From the NCBI GenBank assembly GCA_025200525.1, contig CM045760.1:45465932-45529931 (forward strand): 64,000 nt of DNA, written 5' to 3'. Shown here in pieces: positions 1-11,730 of this stretch. Position numbers and translations under genes: made by a program. Each line of letters begins with the position of its first letter. Within the stretch, counting starts at the first letter, position 1. Under the pieces are notes generated by a model. That model did no database searches. It was not told the origin of the DNA and saw only the letters and a list, made by a program, of their open reading frames with translations. Source of the stretch: Camellia lanceoleosa (taxonomy: Eukaryota > Streptophyta > Magnoliopsida > Ericales > Theaceae).

Positions 1-166
1 CATTCAAACTGTCACAGCTCATTGGATATCTTTTATTTACTGTTTTGGCTTCCGTCAACCCCTTTACTTTGTATTATTGTCAATACTGTTAAGTAGGCCT
101 TCGGTAATCACGGATTACTAGCCGGTTGTGATGCTAAACCCATAGGGGCGGGTTTAGGTCGTGACA
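1..166 (+). mobile_element. Possible 3' end of a chromovirus-type LTR
   Basis: The stretch ends at 166 with GGTTTAGGTCGTGACA, a form common at the 3' ends of plant Tekay/Del-type chromovirus LTRs. It resembles the LTR edge seen in inverse orientation at 61596, where the minus strand ends GACGTGACA. The coding remnant that follows starts abruptly at 167, which fits an insertion boundary. The start of the LTR and any target-site duplication lie outside the window, so this rests on the terminus alone. Confidence 0.35.
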
Positions 167-589
167 CCCAAGTACTATCGAGATCCATATGGTTTCATGG
201 AGGATCCATCTGATAATCAAAGAGGATATGGTTTAGCAGACGCTAGACTTCTGAAGTGGCCTGCACTATTTATAGAGCGAGTGCAAATGAAAAGTTTATG
301 TCGGGAAAATCGACTGAAGGTGCCAGAAGCACGTTCAGTTCAAATCTAAAAGGAAGATCCAGATAATGTTGATCAACTATGCGAAAGACTTCGACGTGAG
401 ATTTGTCAAATGCGCCGTAGGTTAGCCCGCGATATGGAACTATCTATACTTAAGTCAGATGCCAAGAAGAACGGAACAACACCAAATGCTGCGGCTATCA
501 AGGCTATCAAGGACGATCCTACACTTCTCTCTGACCTTGAGCTCTTTGATTGTTCGGACTCTAAGATTGCCAATTTGAGCGAGGATTAG
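167..589 (+). pseudogene. Unidentified broken coding remnant
   Basis: One frame reads from 167 to a TAG at 587-589, about 140 codons, broken by a TAA at 347-349. The frame stays open and protein-like on both sides of that stop. The first half contains YYRDPYGFMEDPSDN. The second half is rich in Arg, Leu and Glu (CERLRREICQMRRRLARD), could form a short helix or coiled coil, and ends in an acidic tail. I do not recognise the family. The left edge abuts a possible LTR end at 166, so the 5' part may lie beyond a transposon upstream of the window. It could be a decayed host gene or an unlisted transposon protein. Confidence 0.45.
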
Positions 590-824
590 GCATTTTATCT
601 GTCTACTAAATTATATTAGGTTATTCATAATTATATGTTGTGTGTGTTAAAATAACTTTTTTGACAATGAGTTTGTGAAAGGTTTGTCTAATATTTGTTT
701 ATATAACTGTTAAGTATTGTACTCGTCAGTTTATTTTATGTTGTGAATGTTTCCATAAATTATTTTTATAGGATACTTATGTTTGAACTAGCTACGGCGT
801 TCTAAAGTGTTATAAGTGTTATAG
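590..824. other. AT-rich non-coding spacer
   Basis: I see no open frame or repeat here. Its last five bases, TATAG at 820-824, are the left target-site duplication of the adjacent solo LTR. Confidence 0.5.
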
Positions 825-3800
825 TGTAGACCGCCCGAAACTCTCTGCCCGGCCCCCCTTTTGGAGAGGGCACGGATTGGGTTCTACCTACTACGGTTCG
901 GACTCTTGTTGTGGTTCTGAATCTAATCTCACAAAGTGAAATGTAAGACTGATAAATCACCAAAGAGTCCAAATCTGGCAATCAGTTTTGGAAAATCGAT
1001 TTTGAATCAAAAAGCGCCAAACATGGACTGCTTTGCCAGATTACAGAGTCGCCACCTAAATATTTTGTTTTGGAAAATTTAGGAAACCCTGACTCGTGCC
1101 TAAGGCCACGTATCCGTCATCACCAAAGTTGCCTAGGCTCGGGAACTTGGGTACGAGGGGGGAAGGTCATGAAATGAGCACCCCCGCTCGCCCGATCAAA
1201 GGATCAGCCTCTACTAAACATGATATGTTGTTTTTGAAAACACATGTGTTCTTGTTTGATTATCTGGTTAACTTACTATGTGATGCGCACAACACACAAG
1301 TATAGACTAAATCGCTCGATTTGGAACAAAACATCTCATGTTTGTTTTTCGAAAATGGTTTGAAGATGCTACTCGCAAGTAGGCTAAAATGCGGATTTGC
1401 CACCAAACAAGGTGAGCTTAAAACATGATGATTCGCCACTCCAAGTGGGCTTAAAACTCACATTCCACAGGCATTCATGCAGTTAATCAATTAAGCAAAT
1501 AGCCTCATGGCAAGCATGCTATCATGGCAGTCACTTACATACATGAAAGGATGCTAAAGCATAAACACTTACAGTGTACTCTCAACCAAAACAGAAGCTA
1601 ATTAGAAATCAATGCATGATCCTAACTATGTTAAGTGCCTAATGCAACACATGCAAAATGCAACTAAAATAGGCTCGGCTATCTAAGATGGCATATGAAT
1701 GCAACACTTAATAACATGATTTGAAACACGTATTCAAGTAAATGTATTGAAATACAATGTGGTTTGAATGATACGCCGAGCTCGGTGCATGCAAGACAAA
1801 TGAATGATGCAAATATGCAAAGCATAAAGTATGCTAATCAAAACGTGCCCGAAAACTAACCATCGAAAGCGATAAGTAAAAGGGAGAAAGAAATGGGGTT
1901 GGAAGACATGCACACACACACGTACCCTTATTACAACATTTGCCCTCTCGACGGAGGGTCCGAATAAACTAAGCTAATCTAAGCTAAGCTACTCCAACTA
2001 ATCTAATTAAGCTAATTAGACTAATTATTACAAACCAATGAAGAAATAGCTAAACTAAGCTACTTAATTATTACAACACTTAATTAATTAACAAATTGAT
2101 GCTAACTAACAAATAAGCATTAAACCAAGCTGCTCCAGCTTTGTTCGAAGAAGAAGAAGATGCATGCTCAATTTTTGCCTCGAAAAGCTCTCCGGTTTGC
2201 TCTTTAGAGGCTCTGTTTGTAGGGTGTCTTCAAGAACCCTTTGCTGAAACTTACCAAATCTATGCTGGGGAGTTCACCAGTGGCCTACTGACCATGAGGA
2301 GCTGCTGCCGGCCACCTGCCAGCCAACAATGCAAGGGTGCCGCCCATCAATGTGGCACTGTTGGCCACTGGTGTGCTGTGACACCAAACTGCAACAGAGC
2401 ACAAAACAGAGGAAATGGAGGGTCTCCCAAGGGTATGTGTGTACCATGCCCCTCCTTATCACCTCAAAACATCGAAGGAGTTGCATGATTAAATCCAAGA
2501 CCATCAACCAAGCATTTTGAATGCATGATGGTCTAAGACCCAACTTGTACACATTCAATAAATGCACAACAAACGAGACATTAAGACCACAGCCTTATTA
2601 TGAGTGATCAAAGGCAATGGAGACAAAGAGAATTGGCTCATTTTCATCACTTCAAGTATGAAATGAACCAATTCATCTTGTGTTCAATATAACGTCCGAT
2701 TGAACCCCATACAATGCAAACAACATGCTTATCTTGGCATGTTTTACTTGGTTGATTTTGATTATACATTTTAGATTACCAATCAATTCCTTAACCGGTT
2801 GGTCCAATTGTGAAAGTCCTCTAATGGGAAAGATGGCAGACATTTTAATGTTAAAGTGGCACGCACAAGACTCTATCATGTAAGCAATGCATGCAAGACA
2901 TGTTAAGGGCCCAAAACATTAAGGCTAGTGAAAAGCATCATACAAGCGGCATGCAATACATAGCCTAAACAACCACACCAGCTCTCGATAGAGCTCAATC
3001 ATGCCAAATCAGAGGCCAAGACATGTTGAAATTGAAGCTCAAAGGACTAGACAAACATGCATACACGTTAGGCCACAAACAAGGCACAATACACAACCCT
3101 AAAAAGCAATGAAGGAGTGAAGTGTGTGAGAGTATGACTACACTATATACACTGAAATTACATGCTAAATGGTGTCATACCATGCAAACATCACATGCAT
3201 AACATGTTGAAAGCCTCAAAACTCAAAGCTAGTCAAGGCCCTTTACACTACAACCATACTAAGCAATGCTCAAATGACCTTGACCATTCAAAACAGACCT
3301 GAGGCAGGTCAAAACAGTAGCAAAAACATGCTAGACTTGCAGCATAGATGGCAAGAAAGATATGTTCAGGTATTGGCTCACAAACAAGGCATGAGGCTCA
3401 ACTTCTCAAAAGCATTGAAAGAGTAATACTTATGAGAGTATGATAGTGATATATGCTCTGAAATCACATATTAAATGATGCCAAATCATGCAAACAACTC
3501 AAGCAAAGCATACTAGAGGACTCAAAACACAAAGCTATTAAAGCCTATCATGCTATAGCCATACAAAGTAAGCCTCATATGACCCAAACCACTTAGAACA
3601 GAGTTAAAGCATACTAAAACATGAGTAAAAGCATGCTGGAGTATAGCCAAAATAAGCTAGAATGATGGGCTAATGTAGCAAGCATATTAAGCTAGTAAGT
3701 AAGATTTGCACTACAAGTGTAAGGAGCATGCAAGGAGTGGCCAAGCCAGCCACAAACAGAGCCAAAACATGTTAAAAAAGTCACAAAAACATGCTTAGAT

Positions 3801-4847
3801 CAAGTCAAGAGATAGTAGAAAAACATGCTCAAGTATGAGGCCATCAACACAAGTAAACAAGACATAAGGAGAGGGGATGACCCCCTCTTATTTGGGACCT
3901 CAAAACCACCTTTCCACCATTGAAATTCCTCTGGAATTCAGTAGTTAAAAGGTCAAAAGGAGATAGTTCCAAAAGCTTTAAAGGACGGCCCAAAAGCTTA
4001 GCAAATAAGGCATACAAGGGGGTGAAACACCCCCAACTTTCACAGGGCCTCAAACAACCATTTTTAACACTTAAAAATAGAGCTTTTTGTAGTTAACAAC
4101 CAAGCCTAAAACAACATGCAAAGGTCGCTAATATGGTATACAAAAATAGGCTTAAAAGAGGGAATATGCTCACCCTTGAAGCACAACAGCAAGATGACAA
4201 CTTCTGAGCCAAAAACCAACTTTTTGAACTCCAAACAAACCTTTAAGGACCTTAGCTCCAAGGTAGTGGTGTTTGACTAGGTGTTTTTTTGCAAAAATGT
4301 GAAGAAAACACACTTCTAAGCACTATAGAGCACAATAGAGAGAGAGAGTGAGAATTCTGGAGAGAGAAAGAGATTTTAGCTCTGAAAAATCTGAACCTCC
4401 AAATAGGGGGAAAGGCCTCCCCTTATATAGGCAATGCAAGCAAAAGCTTGCTTGACAAGCTTAAAGCTTGCTTCCATCCCTCCATACGCGTGTATGAAGG
4501 ATGGCTTAGTGAGCCATAGCTAGCTCAAAATATTTGCAAAAATATCTGTTAGAACAAAGGTGGCCAGCTAGCCATCAGTGGTGGCCGGCAGTGTCTAATG
4601 ATAGCCAGTAGGGCCTAGACCGTGGCCGGTATCCCTCTATGATGGCCGGCAGGCCATCAAGGACACCACAAAGCAAAGACCAACACATGGTCCAAAAATG
4701 AGACAGAATGAAAATAGGGTTTGAAAAGATCAAACCTGGAGTATTTCGTCGCGAAAGTCAGACACTTGACAAGCAATCAAACTTATTGCTGGATGAACTT
4801 ACAAGAACATCCAAGTCTTAAGAACGGTCAAAAATAGGGTGCCTACA
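825..4847 (-). mobile_element. Solo LTR of the Tat-lineage family (4.0 kb)
   Basis: The stretch begins TGTAGAC and ends CCTACA, and is flanked by a perfect 5-bp duplication TATAG (820-824 and 4848-4852). Much of it aligns by eye with the LTRs of the intact element at 12847-17252 and 33995-38424, including the segments TGCTTTGCCAGAT, AGAGTCGCCACCTAAATATT and GGTCAAAAATAGGGTG. No internal retroviral sequence lies next to it, so it is a solo LTR left by recombination between two LTRs. Read on the minus strand it starts TGTAGGCACCC, with a GGCCGG-rich block (about 4560-4650), a TATA box and a CT-rich tract. Small open frames inside it are not genes. Confidence 0.88.
4423..4429 (-). promoter_or_regulatory. 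LTR TATA box (solo LTR 825-4847)
   Basis: TATATAA lies on the minus strand about 420 bp inside the LTR 5' edge. Its context matches the TATA boxes of the other three LTR copies (10954, 16831, 38002). A CT-rich tract (minus strand) lies about 45-95 bp downstream, near 4330-4375. This marks the likely U3/R boundary. Confidence 0.55.
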
Positions 4848-5609
4848 TATAGTCGTACATTTATTTTGTTTTCCTGTTCGTAGTAGTAATTAGCAAATTA
4901 GATACTTTATATATGTTGTGTGAAGTTTTATTTAAATATTTCGTGGCAACAAATATTTAGTTTCGCAAATTCTGCAAAAGTAGGCTTAGTTTGGGAAATA
5001 TATTCGTATAGGGGCTTAGTTTGGGAAAAGCCCCGACAAAATATCTCTGAAACTGCACAAAATGTTCTCTGGGAGGGTGCGTGTCTCGAGTCCATTATTT
5101 TCTTATTCTTGTTTAATTTTTATTTTTAAATTTTTTATTTGTTGTTTTTATTTGTGTCCATCATCGATCTTTTTTAAATCATATTTGAATTATATAACAA
5201 AATAAAAATATATTTAAAATTTTATATTTAAATAACAATTTAAAAAATATCAGGTAAATTAAGCAAATATTTAATTTACATTTTTTACACAATTTACTAC
5301 TCTTTAGACAATGCATGCTGTTTATTTTTTTAAAATTTAATGTATAAATTATTTATGTAAATATCAAATTGATCTGATCTGATAATCGTACATATAATTT
5401 TATCATTTTAAAAAAAAAATAATGGTTGCGAAACATAATTTCCAAATTATATAATTTATTTTTAAATATTAAAATAATAAAATTTGGTAGCTAAGATTGT
5501 TTATCAATACGATATTTTATATGAATAATTTATATATAGAGATCTACAAGATGATTGAGCGAATTATAGAATGTGAATTGAATAATGATAATAATATTAA
5601 TCAACAATG
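4848..5609. other. AT-rich intergenic DNA
   Basis: There is no supportable gene. The motif CTTAGTTTGGGAAA occurs near 4983 and 5015 and recurs in related form near 5943-6010 on the far side of the palindrome cluster. Both blocks therefore probably belong to one unclassified non-autonomous repeat. Confidence 0.4.
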
Positions 5610-5945
5610 AGTGGTCACGCGAAGAAGTGTATTTTGCTTAAAAGCGTGGTTGTCATCCACGCTTTCCGTGGTGAACAGTAAAAGTGTGGTTGTGAATTAT
5701 GTTTTCTTAAAAAAAAAATTTATTTAAAAGCATAGTAAAAGCATGGTTATGAACCACATTTTCTGGAAGAAAAAAAATTTATTTAAAAGTACAGTAAAAG
5801 AATTTTTTTTATACTTAAAGCATGATTTGTAACCACGCTTTCTTAATTAAAAGCGTGGTCTATAACCACGCTTTTATGATTTTACAAATTTTCTGCGGGA
5901 GGGCCACAAAAACGGTGAAAGCGTGGTTCACAACCACGTTTTAGC
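5610..5945. repeat. Cluster of six short imperfect palindromes
   Basis: About 335 bp holds six imperfect copies of one hairpin-forming word, roughly AAAGCGTGGTT, 2-4 bases, then AACCACGCTTT. They lie near 5640, 5677, 5739, 5817, 5848 and 5919. The best-preserved copies are those near 5640, 5848 and 5919. They sit between the two CTTAGTTTGGGAA blocks noted at 4983-5030 and 5943-6010. No open frame overlaps them. The element type is unknown. Confidence 0.6.
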
Positions 5946-6089
5946 TTAGTTTGGGAATTCCGTCCACACTAGACCTAGTTTGGGAAATAGGTTACTATTT
6001 TGCCTTAGTTTGGAAAAAGCCCCAAAATTTTCGACACCATCTTTTTTTTTGAACTCAGATTTTTAAGAAAATTTAAGACTGGTTTGATA

Positions 6090-7025
6090 GGGCTTGTTTG
6101 GTAACTATTTCATTTTTAATTTTCAGTTTATATTTATAAAAATTTTAAAAGTTGTTATAAAAACTGATTTGATAATTTTTTTAGTTTATAAATAGTTGTC
6201 CTAGTTTATAAATTTGAGAAAAAAACGTAAACTCAAAAAATGAGTATACGTTAGTTTTTAAACAGAAATTTAAAAATTTGACTAATAATTTTTTTTTTCA
6301 ATTAGTTTTTTTCAATAAATTTAATTTTCCAATTAATTTTTTTTCAATTATAATGAGTATGATCCCATTGTCATAAATAATAAAAAAATAAATACAAATA
6401 TTTTAGATCTGAACAAACATATTTTTTATTTTATACTTTTAAAATTTTTCAAACATTTTGTTCAAATCAAACGCGTTTGTAGTTTATGCTTTTCTAAAAA
6501 TAAAAAAAAATTAGTTTATTAATTTTTTTTAAATATAAACCAAAAATGTAAACGTTACCAAACGCTGCCTAATTATTTCGTTTTCAGTTTTCAATTTATA
6601 TTCATAAAAATTTAAAAAGTTGTCATAAAAATTTATTTGATAATTTTTTTAGTTTATAAATGGTTGTCTCAGTTTATAAATTTACGAAAAAAACGTAAAC
6701 TCAAAAAATGAGTTTACGTTAGTTTTTAAATAGAAATTTAAAAATTTGGCCAACAAATTTTTTTTTCCAATTATTGTTTTCCAATTAACTTTTTTGTTTC
6801 AATTATAATGTGTATGATCCCATTGTCAGAAATAATAAAAAAATAAATATAAATATTTTAGGTCTGAATAAACATATTTTTATTTTATGTTTTTAAAATT
6901 TTTTAAACGTTTTGTTCAAAACAAACGCGTTTGTAATTTATATTTTTCTAAAAATAAAGAAAAATCAATTTGTAAAATTTTTGTAAACATAAACTAAAAA
7001 CGTAAACGTTACCAAACGCTACCTT
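6090..7025. repeat. Tandemly duplicated MITE-like unit
   Basis: A unit of about 450 bp occurs twice in direct orientation (about 6103-6570 and 6575-7022). Shared segments include AACGTAAACTCAAAAAATGAG and TTTGGTAAC/GTTACCAAACG. The left edge reads GCTTGTTTGGTAAC. Both units end in ACGTTACCAAACGCT, which is an inverted copy of that edge. The structure is therefore terminal repeat, unit, inverted end, unit, inverted end. I could not find a clear target-site duplication. Confidence 0.55.
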
Positions 7026-8290
7026 AGTATTCCATTTAGTTTAGTTTTGGAATTGTAATTATTTTTTTTTAGAGTTGTAATTTAAGTGTGAAATTATGAG
7101 TTGAGTTTTGAAAAAAAAAATTTTTTGTTTAGTTATGAGTTTTGAAAAGTATTTTGAAAAGAATTTTGAAAAGAGTTTTTCAATTTTAAATTTTGAAAGG
7201 ATTAAATTTATTTAGTTAAGAGTTTTGAGTTGTATTTGAGTTTTTTGGATTTATTTTTTTTAAATATTAAAAAATATTTAAGAAATTTTTTTATTTTATT
7301 TTAAATAAATAATTTTTATTTAAATCATTTTATTTTAAACATTTTATTTTATTTTGCAAATATTTTATTTTTTAATTTTAATATTTTAAACTCAAAACAC
7401 AATTTTACATTCAAATCGTAACCAAATATATAACTCAAAACTTAATTCAAAAATTATTTTCAAAGCTCATAACCAAACACATAATTCGAAACTCCATACT
7501 ACTTTCAAAATTCTACACTTAAATCATAATCAACACATAAAAAAAATTAAAATATTTTAAAATATACTTATAAACTAAAATGAAATATTTGAAATAAAAA
7601 ATAAAATTATTATAATTTTTTAATATTAAAAAAAAATACAACACATAAATGTATGAAAGATAGTGCACATTAAAATAAATAAATATTTAAAATATAAATT
7701 TTTTACCCTAAAAAAATAAAATTAAGAAAATTTTTAAATAGTTAAAAAAATAAATCTAAAAAATTTCAAAATATAATGCGAAACTCAAAATACAATTCAA
7801 AACACTTTTTAAAACCGACAGAACTCATAATTCAAAATACAATTTCACACTCAAATCATTATTTTAAAAATAATATTAAAAAAAATATATATTTTTTTGA
7901 ATTGTTTCTTTTAAAATGTAGTTTTAAAAGAAATTTGGTTTTGAGTTTTGAATTGAATTTTAAGTTATTTGTTTGGTTATGAGTTTTCAAATTAATTTTG
8001 AATTGAGTTTTGAGTAATTTCAAACAACAATGATTGAGACCTCTTTTTTGAGGATCCCACAACCCCTTTTGGATCTCAACCATTGATGGTATTGGCCCCG
8101 CATATACATAAGTGGATCCCACAATACATCAATGGTTGAGGTTCAAAATAGGTTGTGGGGTCTCCCAAAAGGGGGTTCCAGGCATTTTTTAATTTTAAAT
8201 TATGTGTTTGATTATGAATTTTGAAAAGTAATTTGAAAATTTTACCTCTGGAATTATGATTCCAAAGACAAACTAAACACAGCCCAGAAT
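7026..8290. repeat. Nested AT-rich foldback (MITE-like) elements
   Basis: The motif GTTATGAGTTTTGAAAAG and its complement appear repeatedly in opposite orientations (about 7130, 7460, 7800, 7970 and 8210), as expected of long-inverted-repeat MITEs. Near 8025-8185 lies a second, GC-richer foldback. Its arms are related to TCCCACAACCCCTTTTGGATCTC, and it appears inserted within the AT-rich one, because the TATGAGTTTT/TATGAATTTT sequence resumes on its far side. None of the open frames here looks like protein. Confidence 0.5.
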
Positions 8291-9093
8291 TTTTCTTTGA
8301 TTAAGTTCAAAATTTTAAAAAAAGAAAATCAAAAATCTAATTTTCTGGATGCATTTGAGAAAAAGAAATATTCACTCTGTTTGTATTTAATTTTTTGAGT
8401 TTTTAAATCTTATTTTTATATTTTTAATGATATTTTAAAAAAATTTAATCAATTATTTTTATTTATATTTTAAAAGTAAAAATTTTATACAAATTTTTTT
8501 TAAAAAATTCATTAAATATAACAAAATATGAAAATGTAATTTTTTTTTTTTTTTTTGGGGTGTGTATTTGGTGAATCTTTAAAAGTTTATTTTACAAATA
8601 TTGTATTTTTTAAGCATATTTAGATTAATTGTATCTAAAAAATAAAAAAAATTACATAAAATATTTTTAAAATTTACTAAAAACAAAAAAAAAAAAAATG
8701 AAAAGCAAAACACTCAATTTTTTAGAACCAAACATGATGATTATCAGTGGCGGAGCTAGAAAATTAAATTAGAGGGAACACTTATTAATTACAATATCGA
8801 AAATTTTTATAAAAATATTTTACGTAAGTTTTTACGATTGATTTCGAGAAATATCAAAAAAAAAAAAAAATGTTATTTGTAACTAGTGTGTATGGACAAT
8901 ACAAAAAAAATAATATGGATATATGTATCAAAATAAATTACATAATGATAAATTATTTTATTATACAAAATTTGATTAAAAAGTTAATATAATGGTAATT
9001 CCACGTCATCATTGGTATGTAGTATCACCTACTAATCAATAGTAACTAAACATATATATAGTGAACTTCACATGTCAAATGTAATTAACAATC
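8291..9093. other. AT-rich intergenic DNA
   Basis: No gene or classified repeat is recognised. The last five bases, CAATC (9089-9093), are the left duplication of the next solo LTR. Confidence 0.45.
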
Positions 9094-11380
9094 TGTAACT
9101 CGATTTTCTTCGCGCCCCTTTTCGAAGAGCTCGAATTGGTCATACAGTTCGGACTCTTGTCACGGTTCTGAATCTAATTTCACAAAGTGCAATGTGAGAC
9201 TGATAAACACCAAAGAGTCCAATCCGGCAAATCATTTTAGAAAATCAGATTTTAGATCAAATAATGCCAAAACTGGACTGCTTTACTAGATTATAGAGTC
9301 ACCACCTAAATATTTTATTTTGAAAAAATTTAGGAAACCCTGACTCGTGCCAAAGGCCACGTGTCCGTCATCACCAAAGTTGCCTCGGCTCGGGAACTTG
9401 GGTATGAGAGGGGAAGGTCCTGAAATGAGTACCCCCGCTTTCCCGATCAACAGATCGGCCTCTACTAAACATGATATATTGTTTTTATAAACACATGTGT
9501 TCTTATTTCGATTATTAGCTAACTTTACTACGTGATGCACACAAGCAAGTATAGATTAAAATCGCAAGGGTTGGAACGAATTCAACTCATGTTTGCTTTC
9601 TAAAATGGTTTGAAATTGCCGCCTTCAAGTGGGCTTAGAAATGCGGATTTGCCACCAAACATGGTGGGCTTAAAACATGATTTTGCCACTTCGCAAAGTG
9701 GGCTTAAAACTCACATTCGTTAAATTGTTCCAATTTAAGCAACAAAGCCTTCATCAACAGGCATTTATGCAGTTAAGCATTTAAGCAAATAGCCTCATGG
9801 CAAGCATGCTATCATGGCAACATGACAATCACACTCATGCAAGCATGCTAAAGCATAAAACTCACCGAGTACTCCAAGCCAAAACAAAGCTAGTTAGAAA
9901 GATGCATGATCCTAACTATGTAAAATGACTAATGCAACACATGCGATAATGCATTTAATAGGCTCGGCTACTTATATGGCATATGATACAATTTGATAAC
10001 ATGCAATAAAAACGTATTCAAATAAGTATTGAATTAACAATGCAGTTTGAAATGATGCGCCGAGCCTCGGTGCATGCAATACAAATGAATGATGCGAACA
10101 TGCGAACATAAGGTGTGCTAATCGAAAATGTCCCTAAACTAACCATTGAAAGCGGTTAAATAAAAGGAAGAAATACGTAGGGTTGAAAGACATACACACA
10201 CGCACGCACACTTATTACAACGTTGTGCCCTTGTGAAGGAGGGTCCGAATGAATAAGCTAACTAGCTACGCTAAGCTAAGCTAATTATTACAAAATGAAA
10301 CTAATTAATTATTCTAGTTAACTAATTATTACAACACAATTGAATAACTAGCTATGCCATGCTAATTAAAATATTACAAAACAAATTAAGCTAATTAATT
10401 ACAACACATGTATGAATGAATTAGCTAACTTATTTTAAGCTAACAAAAGCGATTAAATGGCCTCGGGGCGAGGGATGCATGCATACTCGGTTGCTCTATC
10501 CGAAAATGCCATTGTCTTGCCATCGGATGCCTCTGTTTGCATTCGTTTGATCACCGAAAATTGTACTAACTTCCAGATTGCCTCTACTCCAACACAGGAA
10601 CACATTTGTACAAAAATTGACTGGTGGCCGGTCGGCTACAAAAAGTGGTTGTCGGCTACTGCAAGTGGCTGGTCGGCCACCCCCTTTTTTGGACTTCTTC
10701 TTTTGCTCTTAAAGCACAGCACAACACAGAATCAGTCACAATTCTAAGCTTAAACAACCCTTAGGAGCTCAAACTAAGCCTCAAAGAACCTCAACTCCAA
10801 GATGAAGATGTTTAGTTAAGGGTCTTAGTGCAAAAGTGTAGAGAATTCTAACTATCAAGCACAAAATAAGAAGAGAGAGAGAATTCTAGAGAGAGAGAGG
10901 GAGAAATTTGCTCCAAATTGTCTAACCTCTTCAAACAGGGGAGAGACCTCCCATTATATAGAAAATCAAGCCAAAGGCTTGCCTTCATCCCTCCATACAC
11001 GTGTATGGAGATGAGCATCAGTGAACAACAGGTGGCACAGTTGGCAAAGAAATATCTGAAAAATGAGAAAAATGGCCGTCCGCCATCATCAATGGCCAAC
11101 CGGCCATCAACATAGTCGATCGGCCACTATTGGTGGCCGACAGGCACAAGTCATGGCTAGCAGGCTAAAAGGATGGCCGACAAGTCACCCTCTCCTCCAG
11201 AAGTGAAGCAACAAGCTCTTGGCCCACAACCAAGCACAAAACAAACAAGATTAGAGGCTCCAAGGCAAGGCGCTCAGCCGAGACCATCAGGGACTCAAAC
11301 GAACACGAGCGTGCACAATCATCGAGTGTTCAAACGATGACGTCCAAGTCTTGAAGACGGTCAAAAATAGGGTGTCTACA
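9094..11380 (-). mobile_element. Shorter solo LTR of the same Tat-lineage family (2.3 kb)
   Basis: It begins TGTAACTCG, ends GGTGTCTACA, and is flanked by the perfect 5-bp duplication CAATC (9089-9093 and 11381-11385). Its outer parts align with the 4.0-4.4-kb LTRs, but the central block of about 2 kb that carries the CATGCA-rich region is missing. It is either a deletion derivative or a short-LTR subfamily. On the minus strand it keeps the GGCCGG-type block (about 11072-11178), a TATA box and the CT-rich tract (about 10870-10910). Confidence 0.85.
10954..10960 (-). promoter_or_regulatory. LTR TATA box (solo LTR 9094-11380)
   Basis: TATATAA on the minus strand occupies the same relative position as in the other LTR copies, about 420 bp from the LTR 5' edge, with a CT-rich tract about 45-90 bp downstream on that strand. 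Confidence 0.5.
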
Positions 11381-11385
11381 CAATC

Positions 11386-11694
11386 CAATAAATTTCATAT
11401 CTTTATAGTGAAATTACTTATATTTGCATGTCACTAATAATGACATCACCGTTACATTAAAAAAATTTCATAGATAATATGGTTTATAATAGTATCTTCA
11501 TTTTCAATCAAAACAACTATTATTGTTCTCATAATTTTTAAAATGTCATTGACATTTCACTCTAATAATATTTTTATTTAAAATATTTTCTTTATATTTG
11601 TAAAATAAAAAAATTCCAAAATTCAAGAAATGCGTTACCTCGCTGGTCCCCCACTTCATCCGCCGCTGGTGATTATGTTTTCTTTATGTCAAGT
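11386..11694. other. Short AT-rich spacer between solo LTR and LINE
   Basis: No gene is seen. This is the host side of the LINE insertion. GATTATTAGA (11695-11704) just right of it is the left LINE target-site duplication. Confidence 0.45.
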
Positions 11695-11730
11695 GATTAT
11701 TAGAATATCTAACAGACTTTCTCTCTTTAG

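Noticed and set aside
1096..4053. Several open frames of 60-115 codons within the LTRs (also in 9286-11115, 13641-17475, 34788-38189)
   Set aside because: They fall inside LTR copies, shift or vanish between copies, and have low-complexity or non-protein-like text.
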